Assembly (NCBI RefSeq): GCF_026930145.1
Contig: NZ_JANHOJ010000001.1
Coordinates: 186,001-250,000, forward strand
DNA length: 64,000 nucleotides
Reading direction: 5' to 3'
Source: Bartonella sp. A05
Lineage (GTDB): Bacteria; Pseudomonadota; Alphaproteobacteria; Rhizobiales; Rhizobiaceae
Below are positions 32,622 through 42,529 of this stretch, piece by piece; within the stretch, counting starts at the first letter, position 1, and each line of letters opens with the position of its first letter. Position numbers and translations under genes: made by a program. The notes beneath the pieces are model-generated. The model ran no database searches. It saw only the letters and a program-made list of their open reading frames with translations, and had not been told where the DNA came from.

Positions 32622-32651
32622 ATAATAAAAAACCATCGAAACAATATACAA
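32622..32651 (-). promoter_or_regulatory. Possible promoter of the small RNA candidate
   Basis: On the minus strand TTGTAT (32651-32646) and TATTAT (32627-32622) are 18 bp apart and would start transcription near 32615, just before hairpin 1. In such AT-rich DNA this match is weak evidence. Confidence 0.35.
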
Positions 32652-32684
32652 AAACGCATGACTGCTATGCATAAATTACTACAC

Positions 32685-33590
32685 TCAAATTTTCTGAATC
32701 GCACTCCGATGAAAGAAAATTGACGTAATAATGATGATAAAAATAAGCGTTAAAATTAATACAATCGTGGAAGCAGAATCAGAACCAATGAATAAGCTTA
32801 AATAAATACCTAAAAAACTAGAAACAACTGCAACACATATAGAAATCAAAAGCATAGAAGAAAAGCGCTTTGTGACGAGATAAGAAATTGCTCCTGGTGC
32901 AATCAGTAAAGAAATAACTAAAATAATGCCAATAGCTTTTAAAGCTGCAACAATCGTAAGAGAAATCATTGTTAAAAGGGTATAATGAAGCAGTGATACC
33001 CGTAACCCAATCGCACGTCCCTGCACTGAATCAAAAATGTACAACATAAAATCGCGCCATTTTGCTCCCAGAATCAAAGTAACAATTGTAGAAATTACCG
33101 CTGTCTGCGTAATATCAAGCCAATTAACGCCCAAAAGATTTCCAAATAGAATGTGGTTTAGATCCACATCACTATAAATCGCCGTTGCCAAAACAAGCCC
33201 CAAACCAAACATAGACGAAAAAACGACTCCCATGACTGTATCCTGCTTAATACGGCTATTGCTCCCCAAAAAGCCTGTTATGATGGCACAGATCATACCA
33301 GCAACAAAAGCACCGCAAGCAATCAAAGTCATTGTGACATTGTTCGGATTCATATGCTGAACATAAGCAAACGGTAAAGAAGCCAAAAATGTCATCACCC
33401 ACGGCGTTACCATATAACCCATAACTACACCTGGAAAAACGGCATGGGAAATTGCATCTCCTAAAAGCGCCCATCCTTTCAAAATAAGAAAACAGGAAAG
33501 TACAGCCATGGGAATAGCAAGAATAATGGTAATAATGATACCCTTAATCATAAAAGAAAACTGGAAAGGAAGCAGTAATTGATCAATCAT
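32685..33590 (-). CDS. sitD: Manganese/iron ABC transporter permease (SitD/YfeD type)
   Basis: This is the second membrane permease of a cluster-9 metal ABC importer (ABC-3 family). The 301-residue product has about eight or nine hydrophobic helices, the LKGWALLGDAISHAVFPGVVMGY segment typical of the first half of ABC-3 permeases (shortened here), and the LLIAPGAISYLVTKRF region near residue 230. It overlaps the sitC stop by 4 bp (ATGA), as do all junctions in this operon, which implies coupled translation. A small RNA candidate and terminator follow. Confidence 0.9.
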   Translation of the reverse strand: MIDQLLLPFQFSFMIKGIIITIILAIPMAVLSCFLILKGWALLGDAISHAVFPGVVMGYMVTPWVMTFLASLPFAYVQHMNPNNVTMTLIACGAFVAGMICAIITGFLGSNSRIKQDTVMGVVFSSMFGLGLVLATAIYSDVDLNHILFGNLLGVNWLDITQTAVISTIVTLILGAKWRDFMLYIFDSVQGRAIGLRVSLLHYTLLTMISLTIVAALKAIGIILVISLLIAPGAISYLVTKRFSSMLLISICVAVVSSFLGIYLSLFIGSDSASTIVLILTLIFIIIITSIFFHRSAIQKI

Positions 33591-34453
33591 GATATCATCG
33601 CACCTTTTTTCGCTGCTCTTACACGTAAACGTGCAGCAATAAAACCGTGTTTAGGAGCAAAAACAAAAGCCAAAATAAACAAAAGAGCTTGAAAAAGCAC
33701 AACAACACCACCGGTTTGTGCATTTAAAAAATAACTCACATAAACACCCAATACACTTGTAATTGTTCCAATCACAACCGCAATCACCAAAAGGTTTGCA
33801 AAGCGATCACTTAAAAGATAGGCAGTTGCTCCAGGTGTCACTACAAGACAAATAACCAGAAAAGCTCCTACCGTCTGCATTGCAGCAACAGTGCAAGCCG
33901 CAAGCAATGTAAAAAAGAGAATTTTTAAGTGCTTTACGTTCAACCCAACGGCGCGCGCATGATTTTCATCAAACAAAGCAAGCAGTAAATCTTTCCACTT
34001 TAAAAGCAATATAAATAAAGAAATAAAGCCTATACAAGCCAGCTGTATAATATCTAATGAACTCACTGCTAAAACATTTCCAAGAACAATCGTATCAATA
34101 TTGACAGACATTGGTTTGAGTGATTTTAAAAACAATCCAAAAGCAAAAAAGGATGAAAAAATTAAACCAATAATAGTGTCTTCCTTTAATTTTGTTCGAT
34201 GATTAAAAAATAACATCGCTGCCGCAGCTAATCCACCAGAGAAAAAAGCTCCAAACGAAAAAGGTAATCCTAAAAGATAAGCTCCAGCTACTCCGGGCAC
34301 AATTGAATGAGAAAGAGCATCACCAATCAGAGACCAACCTTTCAACATTAAAAAAGCAGAAAGAAAGGCACAAACACACCCAACCAACCCCGAAACCCAC
34401 ATCGCATTAACCATATATTGATAGCTAAATGGCTCAAGCAACCACAAAATCAT
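33587..34453 (-). CDS. sitC: Manganese/iron ABC transporter permease (SitC/YfeC type)
   Basis: This is the first ABC-3 family permease of the metal importer. The 288-residue product resembles SitD in layout: LKGWSLIGDALSHSIVPGVA (20 residues, near 38-57), ENHARAVGLNVKHLK in the cytoplasmic coupling region and VVTPGATAYLLSDRF near residue 210. The basic C-terminus (RLRVRAAKKGAMIS) is cytoplasmic. It overlaps both sitB and sitD by 4 bp. Two distinct permeases, rather than one, is the Sit/Yfe arrangement. Confidence 0.9.
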   Translation of the reverse strand: MILWLLEPFSYQYMVNAMWVSGLVGCVCAFLSAFLMLKGWSLIGDALSHSIVPGVAGAYLLGLPFSFGAFFSGGLAAAAMLFFNHRTKLKEDTIIGLIFSSFFAFGLFLKSLKPMSVNIDTIVLGNVLAVSSLDIIQLACIGFISLFILLLKWKDLLLALFDENHARAVGLNVKHLKILFFTLLAACTVAAMQTVGAFLVICLVVTPGATAYLLSDRFANLLVIAVVIGTITSVLGVYVSYFLNAQTGGVVVLFQALLFILAFVFAPKHGFIAARLRVRAAKKGAMIS

Positions 34454-35280
34454 ACAATGCGCTCCAAATTCTGATTGCCATCACACAATACAGGCTTGTC
34501 GTCATCTGTCAAAACATCATTTGTTTTTGCACCTTGGAGATCAAAAATATGATGATGCAAAGTACCATCAAAAGTTTGTTCAAGATTTTTTTGTGTAAAG
34601 ACTGCTTTGGTTAATCCAGAAGCCAAAACGGTTCCCTTTATTAAAACCGTGCGATCACAAAATTCACGAACAGAGCCTAGATTGTGGGTAGAAACCAATA
34701 TCGCAGCACCTTCTGTTCGCAATTCTCGCAATAGAGCAATGATCTTATCTTCTGTCTTAACATCAACACCGGTAAACGGCTCGTCTAATAAAATAGCTTT
34801 TGCTTGTTGTGCAAGCGCACGTGCCAGAAAGACACGCTTTTTCTGACCGCCAGAAAGTTCACCAATTTGCCGCTTAGCAAACTCCCACATATCAACACGT
34901 TCTAACGCAACACGGACAGCTTCATAATCTTGCGGCCGTGCATAGCGGAAGAAATTCATATGGCCATAGCGTCCCATCAATACAACATCTTCAACAAGAA
35001 CAGGAAAATCCCAATCAACGTCCTCACTCTGTGGTACATAAGCGACAAGGTTTTGTTTCAAAGCCTTTTCAACCGGCAAATCAAAAATGTTAATTTTTCC
35101 TTTTGAAGGCTGTACAAATCCCATAATGGCTTTAAATAACGTTGATTTTCCAGATCCATTAACGCCAATCAATGCCGTAATAGAACCAACCGGACTCTGA
35201 AAACTGACTTCACGCAAAGCGGTATGCCCATTGCGATAAGTCACCGTTACCCCTTGAGCAGATATTCCAGATTTAGTCAT
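34450..35280 (-). CDS. sitB: Manganese/iron ABC transporter ATP-binding protein (SitB/YfeB type)
   Basis: This is the ATPase of the metal importer. The 276-residue product has Walker A GVNGSGKSTLFKA (near residue 38), Q-loop VPQSEDVDWDFPV (the DWDFP segment is typical of cluster-9 metal ATPases), signature GELSGGQKKRVFLARAL, Walker B AILLDEPFTGVD and the H-loop STHNLGSV. The C-terminal extension ends in a His/Asp rich segment (TLHHHIFDL and TDDDKPV). It overlaps sitA and sitC by 4 bp each. Confidence 0.93.
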   Translation of the reverse strand: MTKSGISAQGVTVTYRNGHTALREVSFQSPVGSITALIGVNGSGKSTLFKAIMGFVQPSKGKINIFDLPVEKALKQNLVAYVPQSEDVDWDFPVLVEDVVLMGRYGHMNFFRYARPQDYEAVRVALERVDMWEFAKRQIGELSGGQKKRVFLARALAQQAKAILLDEPFTGVDVKTEDKIIALLRELRTEGAAILVSTHNLGSVREFCDRTVLIKGTVLASGLTKAVFTQKNLEQTFDGTLHHHIFDLQGAKTNDVLTDDDKPVLCDGNQNLERIV

Positions 35281-36185
35281 TGCCCCTTTGCCCCATCGGA
35301 TAAGACAGCGGCAATACGTGCGCTGGTAACACGCAACAAATCAACATAGGTCGGAACCTCACCATCTTGCTCACTCAAGGAGTCAACATAAAGCACACCG
35401 CCATATTTAGCGCCTGTTTCTCTTGCAACCTGCTGAGCAGGTGCAGGAGAAATGGTACTCTCAGAAAAGATCGCTTGAATATTATATTTCCGAACCATAT
35501 CAACAACATGCTTAACCTGCTTCGGTGTTCCCTGCTGATCAGCGTTAATTGGCCATAAATAGAGTTCTTTTAAATTAAAATCACGCGCCAAATAACTAAA
35601 TGCACCCTCACTTGTCACAAGCCAACGTTTATCTTCTGGCAATGCTTCAAATTCAGCTCTTATCGGATCAATGATTGAGCGAATTTTTTGCTTATAGTTT
35701 TCAGCATTTTCTTTATAAGTGGCAGCATTCTCAGGATCGTATTTGACAAAAGCATCGCGAATATTATCCACATAAATCAAAGCCGCAGTCGGTGACATCC
35801 AAGCATGGGGATTCGGTTTACCACTGTAAGGTCCGTCACCAATGTTGATCGGCACAACACTTTCTGAAACAACAACACTTGGAACATCTTTGATATTTTG
35901 GAAAAATTTCTCAAACCAAAGCTCCAACCCTAACCCATTCCATAAAATAAGATTAGCTCCTTGCGCACGCATAAGATCACGCGGCGTAGGCTGATATTCA
36001 TGAATCTCAGCACCAGGTTTGGTAATGGATTCAACCTCAGCAGCATCACCAGCCACATTACGCGCCATATCAGCAATGATTGTAAAAGTTGTAACAGCTT
36101 TAAATTTGTTCGCACTCAAAGCTGAGCCAGGTGCAAAAAAAACTATCCCACAAAAAACTGTGGCAAAAAACGCTTTTAATGGCAT
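35277..36185 (-). CDS. sitA: Periplasmic Mn/Fe-binding protein (SitA/YfeA type)
   Basis: This is the cluster A-I substrate-binding protein of the metal importer. The 302-residue product has a signal peptide (about residues 1-24, ending GSALSA). The four metal ligands expected for the YfeA/PsaA type are visible: His62 (EIHEYQPTP), His127 (NPHAWMSP), Glu193 (TSEGAFSY) and Asp268 (LYVDSLS). Glutamate rather than histidine at the third position, and no His-rich loop, favours Mn/Fe over Zn. It is the first gene of sitABCD; a palindrome just upstream may be the binding site of a Fur-family regulator. Confidence 0.94.
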   Translation of the reverse strand: MPLKAFFATVFCGIVFFAPGSALSANKFKAVTTFTIIADMARNVAGDAAEVESITKPGAEIHEYQPTPRDLMRAQGANLILWNGLGLELWFEKFFQNIKDVPSVVVSESVVPINIGDGPYSGKPNPHAWMSPTAALIYVDNIRDAFVKYDPENAATYKENAENYKQKIRSIIDPIRAEFEALPEDKRWLVTSEGAFSYLARDFNLKELYLWPINADQQGTPKQVKHVVDMVRKYNIQAIFSESTISPAPAQQVARETGAKYGGVLYVDSLSEQDGEVPTYVDLLRVTSARIAAVLSDGAKGQ

Positions 36186-36200
36186 TGATTTTCTTTCTAT

Positions 36201-36215
36201 TGCTAATGATTTGCA
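36201..36215 (-). promoter_or_regulatory. Palindromic operator candidate upstream of sitA
   Basis: TGCTAATGATTTGCA is a near-perfect 15-bp palindrome (6 of 7 half-site pairs) starting 15 bp before the sitA ATG, next to its AGAAAG ribosome site. The TGC-AAT-n-ATT-GCA form resembles Mur/Fur family boxes found before sit operons in Rhizobiales. The rest of the 302-bp spacer to pheT shows no gene; only a small AGCTC/GAGCT stem near 36466-36480. Confidence 0.5.
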
Positions 36216-36487
36216 TTAACATCTATAAATAGCAGCTAATTTTCTCCTTGGCAATAAAAGATTATTTCAAAATGATAATTTCTTTCGCCACTTAAAATTA
36301 TATCTTTACTACTTTCAAAAATGCTTATGATTGAACTGTTTTTCTGTTGGATAAAAATGGATAGGTGGCTAATTTCAAAAAACCACTCAGATCTTAACGC
36401 TCATACTGACTGCATTTATATTTAAATGCATATCCTATTCATAACATCCTAAAAGAATGATGTGCAGCTCGATAAGAGCTACAATCA

Positions 36488-38902
36488 TCAACAACGCAAA
36501 TGTCCACCTGTTGCTTTAGCGACGCTCTCCACAACCTTCAAAGCAAGTTCCTCAAGATCTTCATCTGTCAAAGTTCTTTCAATGGGCTGAAGTGCAACTT
36601 CAATTGCTACCGACTTCTTATCATCACCAAGAATGGGATCTTCAAAAAGATCAAAAACCTGCACTGAATGAATAAGCTTTTTATCCGCCCCCTTCGCAGC
36701 GCGAACAATGAGAGAGGATGCAACAGCTTTATCAACCACAAATGCAAAATCACGTCGCACCATTTGAAAAGGTGCTAGATTTAAAGGAGGACGATTCTTA
36801 GTTGCCTTTTTCTTTGGCTCTGGAATCCGATCAAGAAAAACTTCGAAACCGCATAAAGGACCACTAACATCTAATTTTCCCAATGTCTCAGGATGAAAAA
36901 CACCAAAAAAGCCCAAAATAACCTTTGGCCCAAGCTTGATAACCCCTGAACAACCCGGATGATACCAATTGGGCGCACCTGCCTCAATTTGCACTTTGCT
37001 GATATCCATACCACATGCTTCCAAAACTGCAAATGCATCTGCTTTGGCATCAAAAACATCAACGACTTTTGCATTTCCATTCCAAAAACGTCCAGCTCCT
37101 TCAAATCTTTCTGTACCACGACGAATACCACAAGCAACAGACTGTTGCTTATCGGGTGTATCACCTTCATAGATGCTTGAAACTTCAAACAAAGCCATAT
37201 CCGAAAAACCACGATCAACATTTCGCTGTGCAGCCATAAGCAAGCCAGGTAAAAGAGAAGGACGCATTACCGACATATCCGTAGCAATAGGATTCACCAA
37301 TTTCAGTTGCGCCTGATCACCTCCAAAAGTAAGTGCCTGATTTTCAGAAATAAATGACCAGGTTACAGCTTCCATCATACCCCGATAAGCTAAAACCTGA
37401 CGCGCAGCACGTGAACAAATCTGCGAGAAAGTTAAAATCGGACCTTTTCCCTCTGTAAAGTCTTTCAACGGTATAGGCTCAATCTTATCCAGCCCATGAA
37501 TTCGCATCACTTCTTCTACTAAATCAGCTTTACCAGCAAGATCGTGGCGCCATGTCGGTACTTTAACCGTCACCACATCCCCTTCTCCTTCAACGCTAAA
37601 TCCAAGCTGTGCTAAAATAGTCATAGCTTGTCCATGATCTATATCTAAATTCGTTAAACGTTTTATTTCAGCAAAGGGAAAAACAATCTCTTTGATTTCT
37701 GGCTTCTGATAACCAATGACCTGCGCTACCGACGCCTCACCGCCACAAAGACGCAGGACCAACTCTGTTGCAATCTCAAGCCCTGATTCCATAAAAGCCG
37801 GATCAACGCCACGCTCAAATCGATAACGCGCATCGCTAATAATTCCTAATGCACGACCCGTCTGCGCAATACTCTGCGAATCCCAAAGCGCTGATTCAAT
37901 AACAACGCGACGTGTCGTTTCATCACAGCGCGTTCTTTCACCACCCATGATACCAGCAATGGAAACAACCCCCTCTTCATCGGCAATGACACAATCTTTA
38001 TCTCCCAAACGATAGGTTTTTCCATTAAGCGCCTGAATTTGTTCACCTTCACGACCACGACGGATACTTAAATGTCCTTTAATCTTATCTGCATCAAAAA
38101 CATGAAGCGGACGACCAAGGTCAAAACTGATATAGTTTGTCATATCAACCAATGCATTAATCGGCCTCAAACCGATTGCGATCAAACGCCGTTGCATCCA
38201 TTGCGGCGATGCCCCATTGTGCACATTGCGCACTTCACGCCAAGCAAAACCTAAACATAATGATGCATCCTGCACAAAATCCAAAGACACTTGAACCGGC
38301 GTTTCAAAGGAAGTGGTCAATTGCGGCAAAGACAATTTTTTTAATCGCCCAATTCCAGTTGCAGCTAAGTCACGAGCAATTCCGCGAACACCTGTGCAAT
38401 CAGAACGATTGGGCGTTAAACCAACATCAATCACTGGATCATCTAAACCCGCATAAGTCGCAAATGAGCCCCCAATAGGTGCATCTTCTGGAAGTTCAAT
38501 AATCCCATCATGCTCATCCAACAACGCAAGTTCTGATTGTGAGCACATCATACCAAAACTTTCGACACCTCGAATTTTTCCCACAGATAATGTCACATCA
38601 AGCCCAGGCACATAAGTTCCTGGCAATGCAAGAACGCCAACAAGCCCAGCACGTGCATTTGGCGCTCCACAGACAACTTGTACAGGTGCACCAGAGCCGT
38701 TATCAACTGACAAAACCTGTAATTTATCAGCATCAGGGTGCTTAGTGGCCGTTAAAACCTTGCTAATCACAAAACCTGCTAAAGAAGAACGATCCTCAAC
38801 ATGATCAACCTCAAGGCCAATAGCTGTTAGTTTATCGCAAATTTCATCCAAAGATGCATCTATATCTAGGTGATCCTTCAACCAGGACAATGTAAATTTC
38901 AT
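36488..38902 (-). CDS. pheT: Phenylalanine-tRNA ligase beta subunit
   Basis: PheT pairs with PheS in the alpha2-beta2 enzyme that charges tRNA-Phe; the beta subunit binds the tRNA and edits Tyr-tRNA. The 804-residue length is normal. The N-terminal EMAP-like tRNA-binding domain ([21 protein letters not shown]), the B3/B4 editing region ([19 protein letters not shown]), B5 domain and C-terminal anticodon-binding fold ([12 protein letters not shown]) are visible. It follows pheS by 31 bp on the same strand. Confidence 0.97.
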   Translation of the reverse strand: MKFTLSWLKDHLDIDASLDEICDKLTAIGLEVDHVEDRSSLAGFVISKVLTATKHPDADKLQVLSVDNGSGAPVQVVCGAPNARAGLVGVLALPGTYVPGLDVTLSVGKIRGVESFGMMCSQSELALLDEHDGIIELPEDAPIGGSFATYAGLDDPVIDVGLTPNRSDCTGVRGIARDLAATGIGRLKKLSLPQLTTSFETPVQVSLDFVQDASLCLGFAWREVRNVHNGASPQWMQRRLIAIGLRPINALVDMTNYISFDLGRPLHVFDADKIKGHLSIRRGREGEQIQALNGKTYRLGDKDCVIADEEGVVSIAGIMGGERTRCDETTRRVVIESALWDSQSIAQTGRALGIISDARYRFERGVDPAFMESGLEIATELVLRLCGGEASVAQVIGYQKPEIKEIVFPFAEIKRLTNLDIDHGQAMTILAQLGFSVEGEGDVVTVKVPTWRHDLAGKADLVEEVMRIHGLDKIEPIPLKDFTEGKGPILTFSQICSRAARQVLAYRGMMEAVTWSFISENQALTFGGDQAQLKLVNPIATDMSVMRPSLLPGLLMAAQRNVDRGFSDMALFEVSSIYEGDTPDKQQSVACGIRRGTERFEGAGRFWNGNAKVVDVFDAKADAFAVLEACGMDISKVQIEAGAPNWYHPGCSGVIKLGPKVILGFFGVFHPETLGKLDVSGPLCGFEVFLDRIPEPKKKATKNRPPLNLAPFQMVRRDFAFVVDKAVASSLIVRAAKGADKKLIHSVQVFDLFEDPILGDDKKSVAIEVALQPIERTLTDEDLEELALKVVESVAKATGGHLRC

Positions 38903-38933
38903 TTTAAAACCTCACATGAAAACCGTTACAAGA

Positions 38934-40019
38934 TCACAAATTGCGTAAACCAGCAAAAAGACTGGGTATATCAAGACAACGAAAGCCATAATGATCCAAC
39001 CAACGCAAATCAGCATCAAAAAAAGCCCGCAAATCAGACATGCCATATTTTAACATTGCAATACGATCAATACCCATACCCCACGCAAATCCTTGATATT
39101 CATCAGGATCAAAACCAACATTTTTCAAGACATGCGGATGCACCATTCCACACCCTAAAATTTCTAGCCAATCACGACCTTCCCCAAACTTCACTTCCGA
39201 ACCAGAACGGTCACATTGAATATCCACCTCCATAGATGGTTCAGTAAAAGGAAAGAAAGAGGGACGAAAACGCATCTTCACCGAAGATACTTCGAAAAAG
39301 GCTTTACAAAACATTTCATGCAGCCACATCATATTTGCAATGTTCGAAACTTTATCAATCACCAATCCTTCCACCTGATGAAACATCGGAGAATGTGTCG
39401 CATCAGAATCCATACGATAAGTTTTTCCAGGAATAATAATGCGTATCGGTGCCTGCTGCTTTTCCATTGTGCGAATTTGAACAGGCGATGTATGCGTACG
39501 CAACAATTTCCGATTTCCTGTTTCATCTACGTCAAAAAAGAAAGTATCATGCATTTCGCGCGCAGGATGACCTTGAGGAAAATTTAACGCTGTGAAATTA
39601 TAATAATCCGTTTCAATATCTGGCCCCTCTGCAATCGAAAAACCCATACCTGCATAAATGGCTATGATTTCATCGATCACATGCGAAATAGGATGAATAC
39701 GCCCCCTTTCCATAGGTGAAGAGCGAACAGGCAAAGTCACATCAACTGTTTCACTAGAAAGCTGCAAAGCCAGTGCTTGACGTTTAAAAAAATCACGCTT
39801 TTGCGCATATAATGCTAAAATGCGGTTTTTTAATCCATTAAGTACTGGCCCAATTTGATGACGTTCATCAGCGCTCATAGTTCCCAGCGCTTTTAATTTT
39901 TCAGAAATGCTGCCTTTTTTACCCAATGCCGCAACACGCACCGTTTCAAGTTCTTGTTCATCCTGTGCTGCTTCTAAAGCTAAACAAATTTCTTGTTCCA
40001 GACGCTTAATATCGTTCAT
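38934..40019 (-). CDS. pheS: Phenylalanine-tRNA ligase alpha subunit
   Basis: PheS is the catalytic class II subunit. The 361-residue product has an N-terminal coiled coil (about residues 1-85) and the class II motifs: [43 protein letters not shown] (motif 2 region), [16 protein letters not shown] and [13 protein letters not shown] (motif 3). The ATG at 40019 is chosen over an in-frame start at 40094 because family members start near [10 protein letters not shown]. It lies between rplT and pheT; rpmI-rplT-pheS-pheT order is common in bacteria. Confidence 0.96.
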   Translation of the reverse strand: MNDIKRLEQEICLALEAAQDEQELETVRVAALGKKGSISEKLKALGTMSADERHQIGPVLNGLKNRILALYAQKRDFFKRQALALQLSSETVDVTLPVRSSPMERGRIHPISHVIDEIIAIYAGMGFSIAEGPDIETDYYNFTALNFPQGHPAREMHDTFFFDVDETGNRKLLRTHTSPVQIRTMEKQQAPIRIIIPGKTYRMDSDATHSPMFHQVEGLVIDKVSNIANMMWLHEMFCKAFFEVSSVKMRFRPSFFPFTEPSMEVDIQCDRSGSEVKFGEGRDWLEILGCGMVHPHVLKNVGFDPDEYQGFAWGMGIDRIAMLKYGMSDLRAFFDADLRWLDHYGFRCLDIPSLFAGLRNL

Positions 40020-40117
40020 ATTTCTATATTTCTGCCTATTTTTAAATAAAAAAACCGCGCCAGCAATAGCCAACGCGGGATCCCGAATAAACAATGCTTT
40101 AAGAGAACGCGGCTGGC

Positions 40118-40519
40118 TTACTTGACAGCGCTTTCAAAAGCATTAGGCGTTGTATCTTTCAAATATTCTAGAGCTTTCTTTGCAGAAGCCACCAAAGCAG
40201 AAAACGCTGTAGGCTCATGAATAGCTATATCAGAAAGAACCTTACGATCGACTTCAATACCAGCCTTTGATAAGCCGTCAATAAAACGCCCATAAGTTAA
40301 GCCTTCCATACGAACAGCCGCATTAATCCGCTGGATCCACAAAGCGCGGAAAGTGCGTTTGCGGTTTTTACGATCACGATAAGCATATTGCTTCGAACGA
40401 TCAACTGCTGCTTTGGCTGCACGAATCGTATTTTTACGCCGACCGTAAAAACCTTCAGCCTGTTTAAGAACTTTTTTGTGCTTAGCGTGAGCTGTAACAC
40501 CTCTTTTTACACGTGCCAT
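40118..40519 (-). CDS. rplT: 50S ribosomal protein L20
   Basis: L20 binds 23S rRNA early in large-subunit assembly and, in several bacteria, represses its own operon. The product (133 residues) is slightly longer than the 118-residue E. coli protein because of a C-terminal tail ([14 protein letters not shown]). The L20 core is intact: [36 protein letters not shown] and [18 protein letters not shown]. It follows rpmI by 33 bp and is upstream of pheS. The ribosome site is AGGAGATTGTC. Confidence 0.97.
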   Translation of the reverse strand: MARVKRGVTAHAKHKKVLKQAEGFYGRRKNTIRAAKAAVDRSKQYAYRDRKNRKRTFRALWIQRINAAVRMEGLTYGRFIDGLSKAGIEVDRKVLSDIAIHEPTAFSALVASAKKALEYLKDTTPNAFESAVK

Positions 40520-40552
40520 ATGACAATCTCCTAAAAATCAAAAGCGCAAGGC

Positions 40553-40756
40553 TTAAAGGCCATTCGGCAAATAACACTGAATGACTTTTTTAGCATCTGG
40601 CTCAGAGAGAACCATTGTTCCACGTGCATCACGAATAAACTTATTAGAACGTTTAATCATGCCATGACGTTTACCAGCAGCTGCTGCCTTAACTTTGCCT
40701 GTCGCAGTGATTTTGAACCGCTTTTTAGCGGATGATTTGGTCTTCATTTTGGGCAT
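40553..40756 (-). CDS. rpmI: 50S ribosomal protein L35
   Basis: L35 is a small basic large-subunit protein. From the ATG at 40756 the product has 67 residues, the usual size, and reads [20 protein letters not shown], then [19 protein letters not shown] and the end IQCYLPNGL. The reading frame is open for a further 42 codons upstream, but these do not belong to the family. infC, often next to rpmI, is replaced by nth 135 bp upstream. Confidence 0.96.
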   Translation of the reverse strand: MPKMKTKSSAKKRFKITATGKVKAAAAGKRHGMIKRSNKFIRDARGTMVLSEPDAKKVIQCYLPNGL

Positions 40757-40891
40757 TTTGCTACTCCATACATTAAATTTCATCAAGCGGACCAAAGCTT
40801 GAATAAGCAACTCAACAGCCACGGCATGCCCTGCCGGGCGGTTAACCTTATTCTTAATAAGCCAGTGTGCATAAAATAGCAAGGGGGCATA

Positions 40892-41632
40892 TCACAAAAA
40901 AACCGGTGCTCCATTACCTTTTACCTCAATTAAAGGCGCTGGAATTGCATTCGTTTTAATTGCAGCCTTGCAAAGATCAGCAATAATGCACTGCATGCAC
41001 TCTGCTTTACGCGCTTTACAAATGTAACGGCCATGTAGAATGAGCCAATGATGTGCATGATGCATATAATGCGCAGGAATAATCTCCACCAACTTTTCTT
41101 CAACCTCCTCGGGTGTTTTTCCCGGAGCTAAACCAAGGCGATTTCCAAAACGAAAAATATGTGTATCCACCGCCATAGTGGGCTGGCCAAAAGCAACATT
41201 TAAAATTACATTGGCAGTTTTGCGCCCTACACCAGGCAACGTCATAAGAGCTTCACGACTACTCGGCACTTGACCGCCATATTGGTCAATCAAAATACAA
41301 CAAAGTGCATAAACATTGCGCGATTTTGCACGCCAAAGACCAATAGTACGAATATAATGCGCAATTCCCTCTTCTCCTAATGCAGCCATTTTTTCAGGTC
41401 GGTCAGCAAGACGAAACAATTCTTGCGTTGCTTTGTTAACACCAGAGTCTGTGGCTTGAGCAGACAGAATAACCGCAACCAAAAGAGTGAATACATTTGT
41501 ATATACAAGATCGCTTTTAGGGGAAGGACGTTGTACAGAAAAACGGCGAAATATTTCTTCAATCTCAGCGTTTGTATACAATGTTCCGGCAATTGTTCGC
41601 GCTTTTTGCAATTTTGTTTTTCTTTCAGTCAT
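40892..41632 (-). CDS. nth: Endonuclease III
   Basis: Nth is a bifunctional DNA glycosylase/AP lyase that removes oxidised pyrimidines in base excision repair. The 246-residue product has the helix-hairpin-helix LPGVGRKTANVIL with the catalytic lysine, the catalytic aspartate in TMAVDTHIFR, and the C-terminal [4Fe-4S] cluster cysteines arranged C-X6-C-X2-C-X5-C (CKARKAECMQCIIADLC). The N-terminal about 25 residues are longer than in E. coli. It is probably a single-gene unit; its stop is 135 bp from rpmI. Confidence 0.96.
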   Translation of the reverse strand: MTERKTKLQKARTIAGTLYTNAEIEEIFRRFSVQRPSPKSDLVYTNVFTLLVAVILSAQATDSGVNKATQELFRLADRPEKMAALGEEGIAHYIRTIGLWRAKSRNVYALCCILIDQYGGQVPSSREALMTLPGVGRKTANVILNVAFGQPTMAVDTHIFRFGNRLGLAPGKTPEEVEEKLVEIIPAHYMHHAHHWLILHGRYICKARKAECMQCIIADLCKAAIKTNAIPAPLIEVKGNGAPVFL

Positions 41633-42023
41633 TAAACTCTCTGGCTTCTCTCTTGAAATCGTTTAAGCCTGCCATACGGGAAGAGAACATGCAAATTTAA
41701 AGTTTTGTCAAATAGTTGCTTTGAAAAGAACGATCACAATGATACATTGATAGCTTTCACCAAACCCATTATTTTAGAGTTTAAAATAATGAAAAAAGCG
41801 GTCAACATATTGGAATAAAGAACAAAGCTTATCCAGCATATCATATTCAAAGTCGTTACAAAAATGATAACAAAATCATATGTGTGTAGCTTACGTTGTA
41901 GCATCACTTTACCTGCATTCCAATATACCTATTGACACAGAGTATATGCATAGCGCAAATGCTAAGTTGCAAAATAATCTCAGATCAGTTAATCTCTACT
42001 AAGTGAATTGAGTAAAATATACG
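41633..42023. other. Spacer between divergent nth and DUF1150 gene
   Basis: This 391-bp AT-rich region holds the promoters of two divergent genes. TTGACA at 41932-41937 could be a -35 element for the DUF1150 gene, but no convincing -10 is at the right distance. DUF1150 genes often follow a small heat shock protein gene in relatives; I see no trace of one here. Confidence 0.4.
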
Positions 42024-42275
42024 ATGAGAGAACATAAACAAACCTTGTCATTACACGATATGAGCTTGTCTGATGAAGGACAAATTGCGTATTTAAAAAA
42101 AGTGTGTACGGATGATCTAGCTAAAAGTTTTCCAGATCTCCCGCCAATGACACCAGGTATTACATTATGGGCTATTTTTGGCGAAACGGGTTATCCGATA
42201 CTTTTGTCTGATGAACGTTCTGCCGCTCTCGCAGGAGCTAATGAGCATGAGTTACAAATCGTAACCCTGCACTAA
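42024..42275 (+). CDS. DUF1150 family protein
   Basis: This is a conserved short alphaproteobacterial protein of unknown function. The 83-residue product contains the family core DLPPMTPGITLWAIFGETGYPILLSDERSAALAGANEHEL (parts given), in which the LWAIFxxxGxPIxLxDSRxxAxxxAxExxL pattern defines DUF1150. No signal peptide or membrane segment is present. It has no partner gene on either side. In related bacteria the family is often linked to hsp20-type genes. Confidence 0.88.
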   Translation: MREHKQTLSLHDMSLSDEGQIAYLKKVCTDDLAKSFPDLPPMTPGITLWAIFGETGYPILLSDERSAALAGANEHELQIVTLH

Positions 42276-42529
42276 AGTCTCTTTAAGAAAAACTATAAAA
42301 TCATCTTTCTATGCGTGAGGGTGATGTCTTTTTGTGTGACCAGTCAATTACCGAGTTCCACCCGCAACGCTTATTGTTATTTATCTACCACCCAAGCAAA
42401 GAAAAAATCACAGACAGAAAATAGTTTCAGAATAGAAACTCTAAAATAATGACGAAACCTTAACTCTCATTCGATATAAGCTGAATCTACAGATATATTC
42501 AGTATCTAAAGTATCTAATGAAGAATGAA

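Noticed and set aside
40823-40835. Small GGCA/TGCC hairpin upstream of rpmI as an L20 leader
   Set aside because: The stem is only 4 bp and lacks the features of known L20 binding structures.
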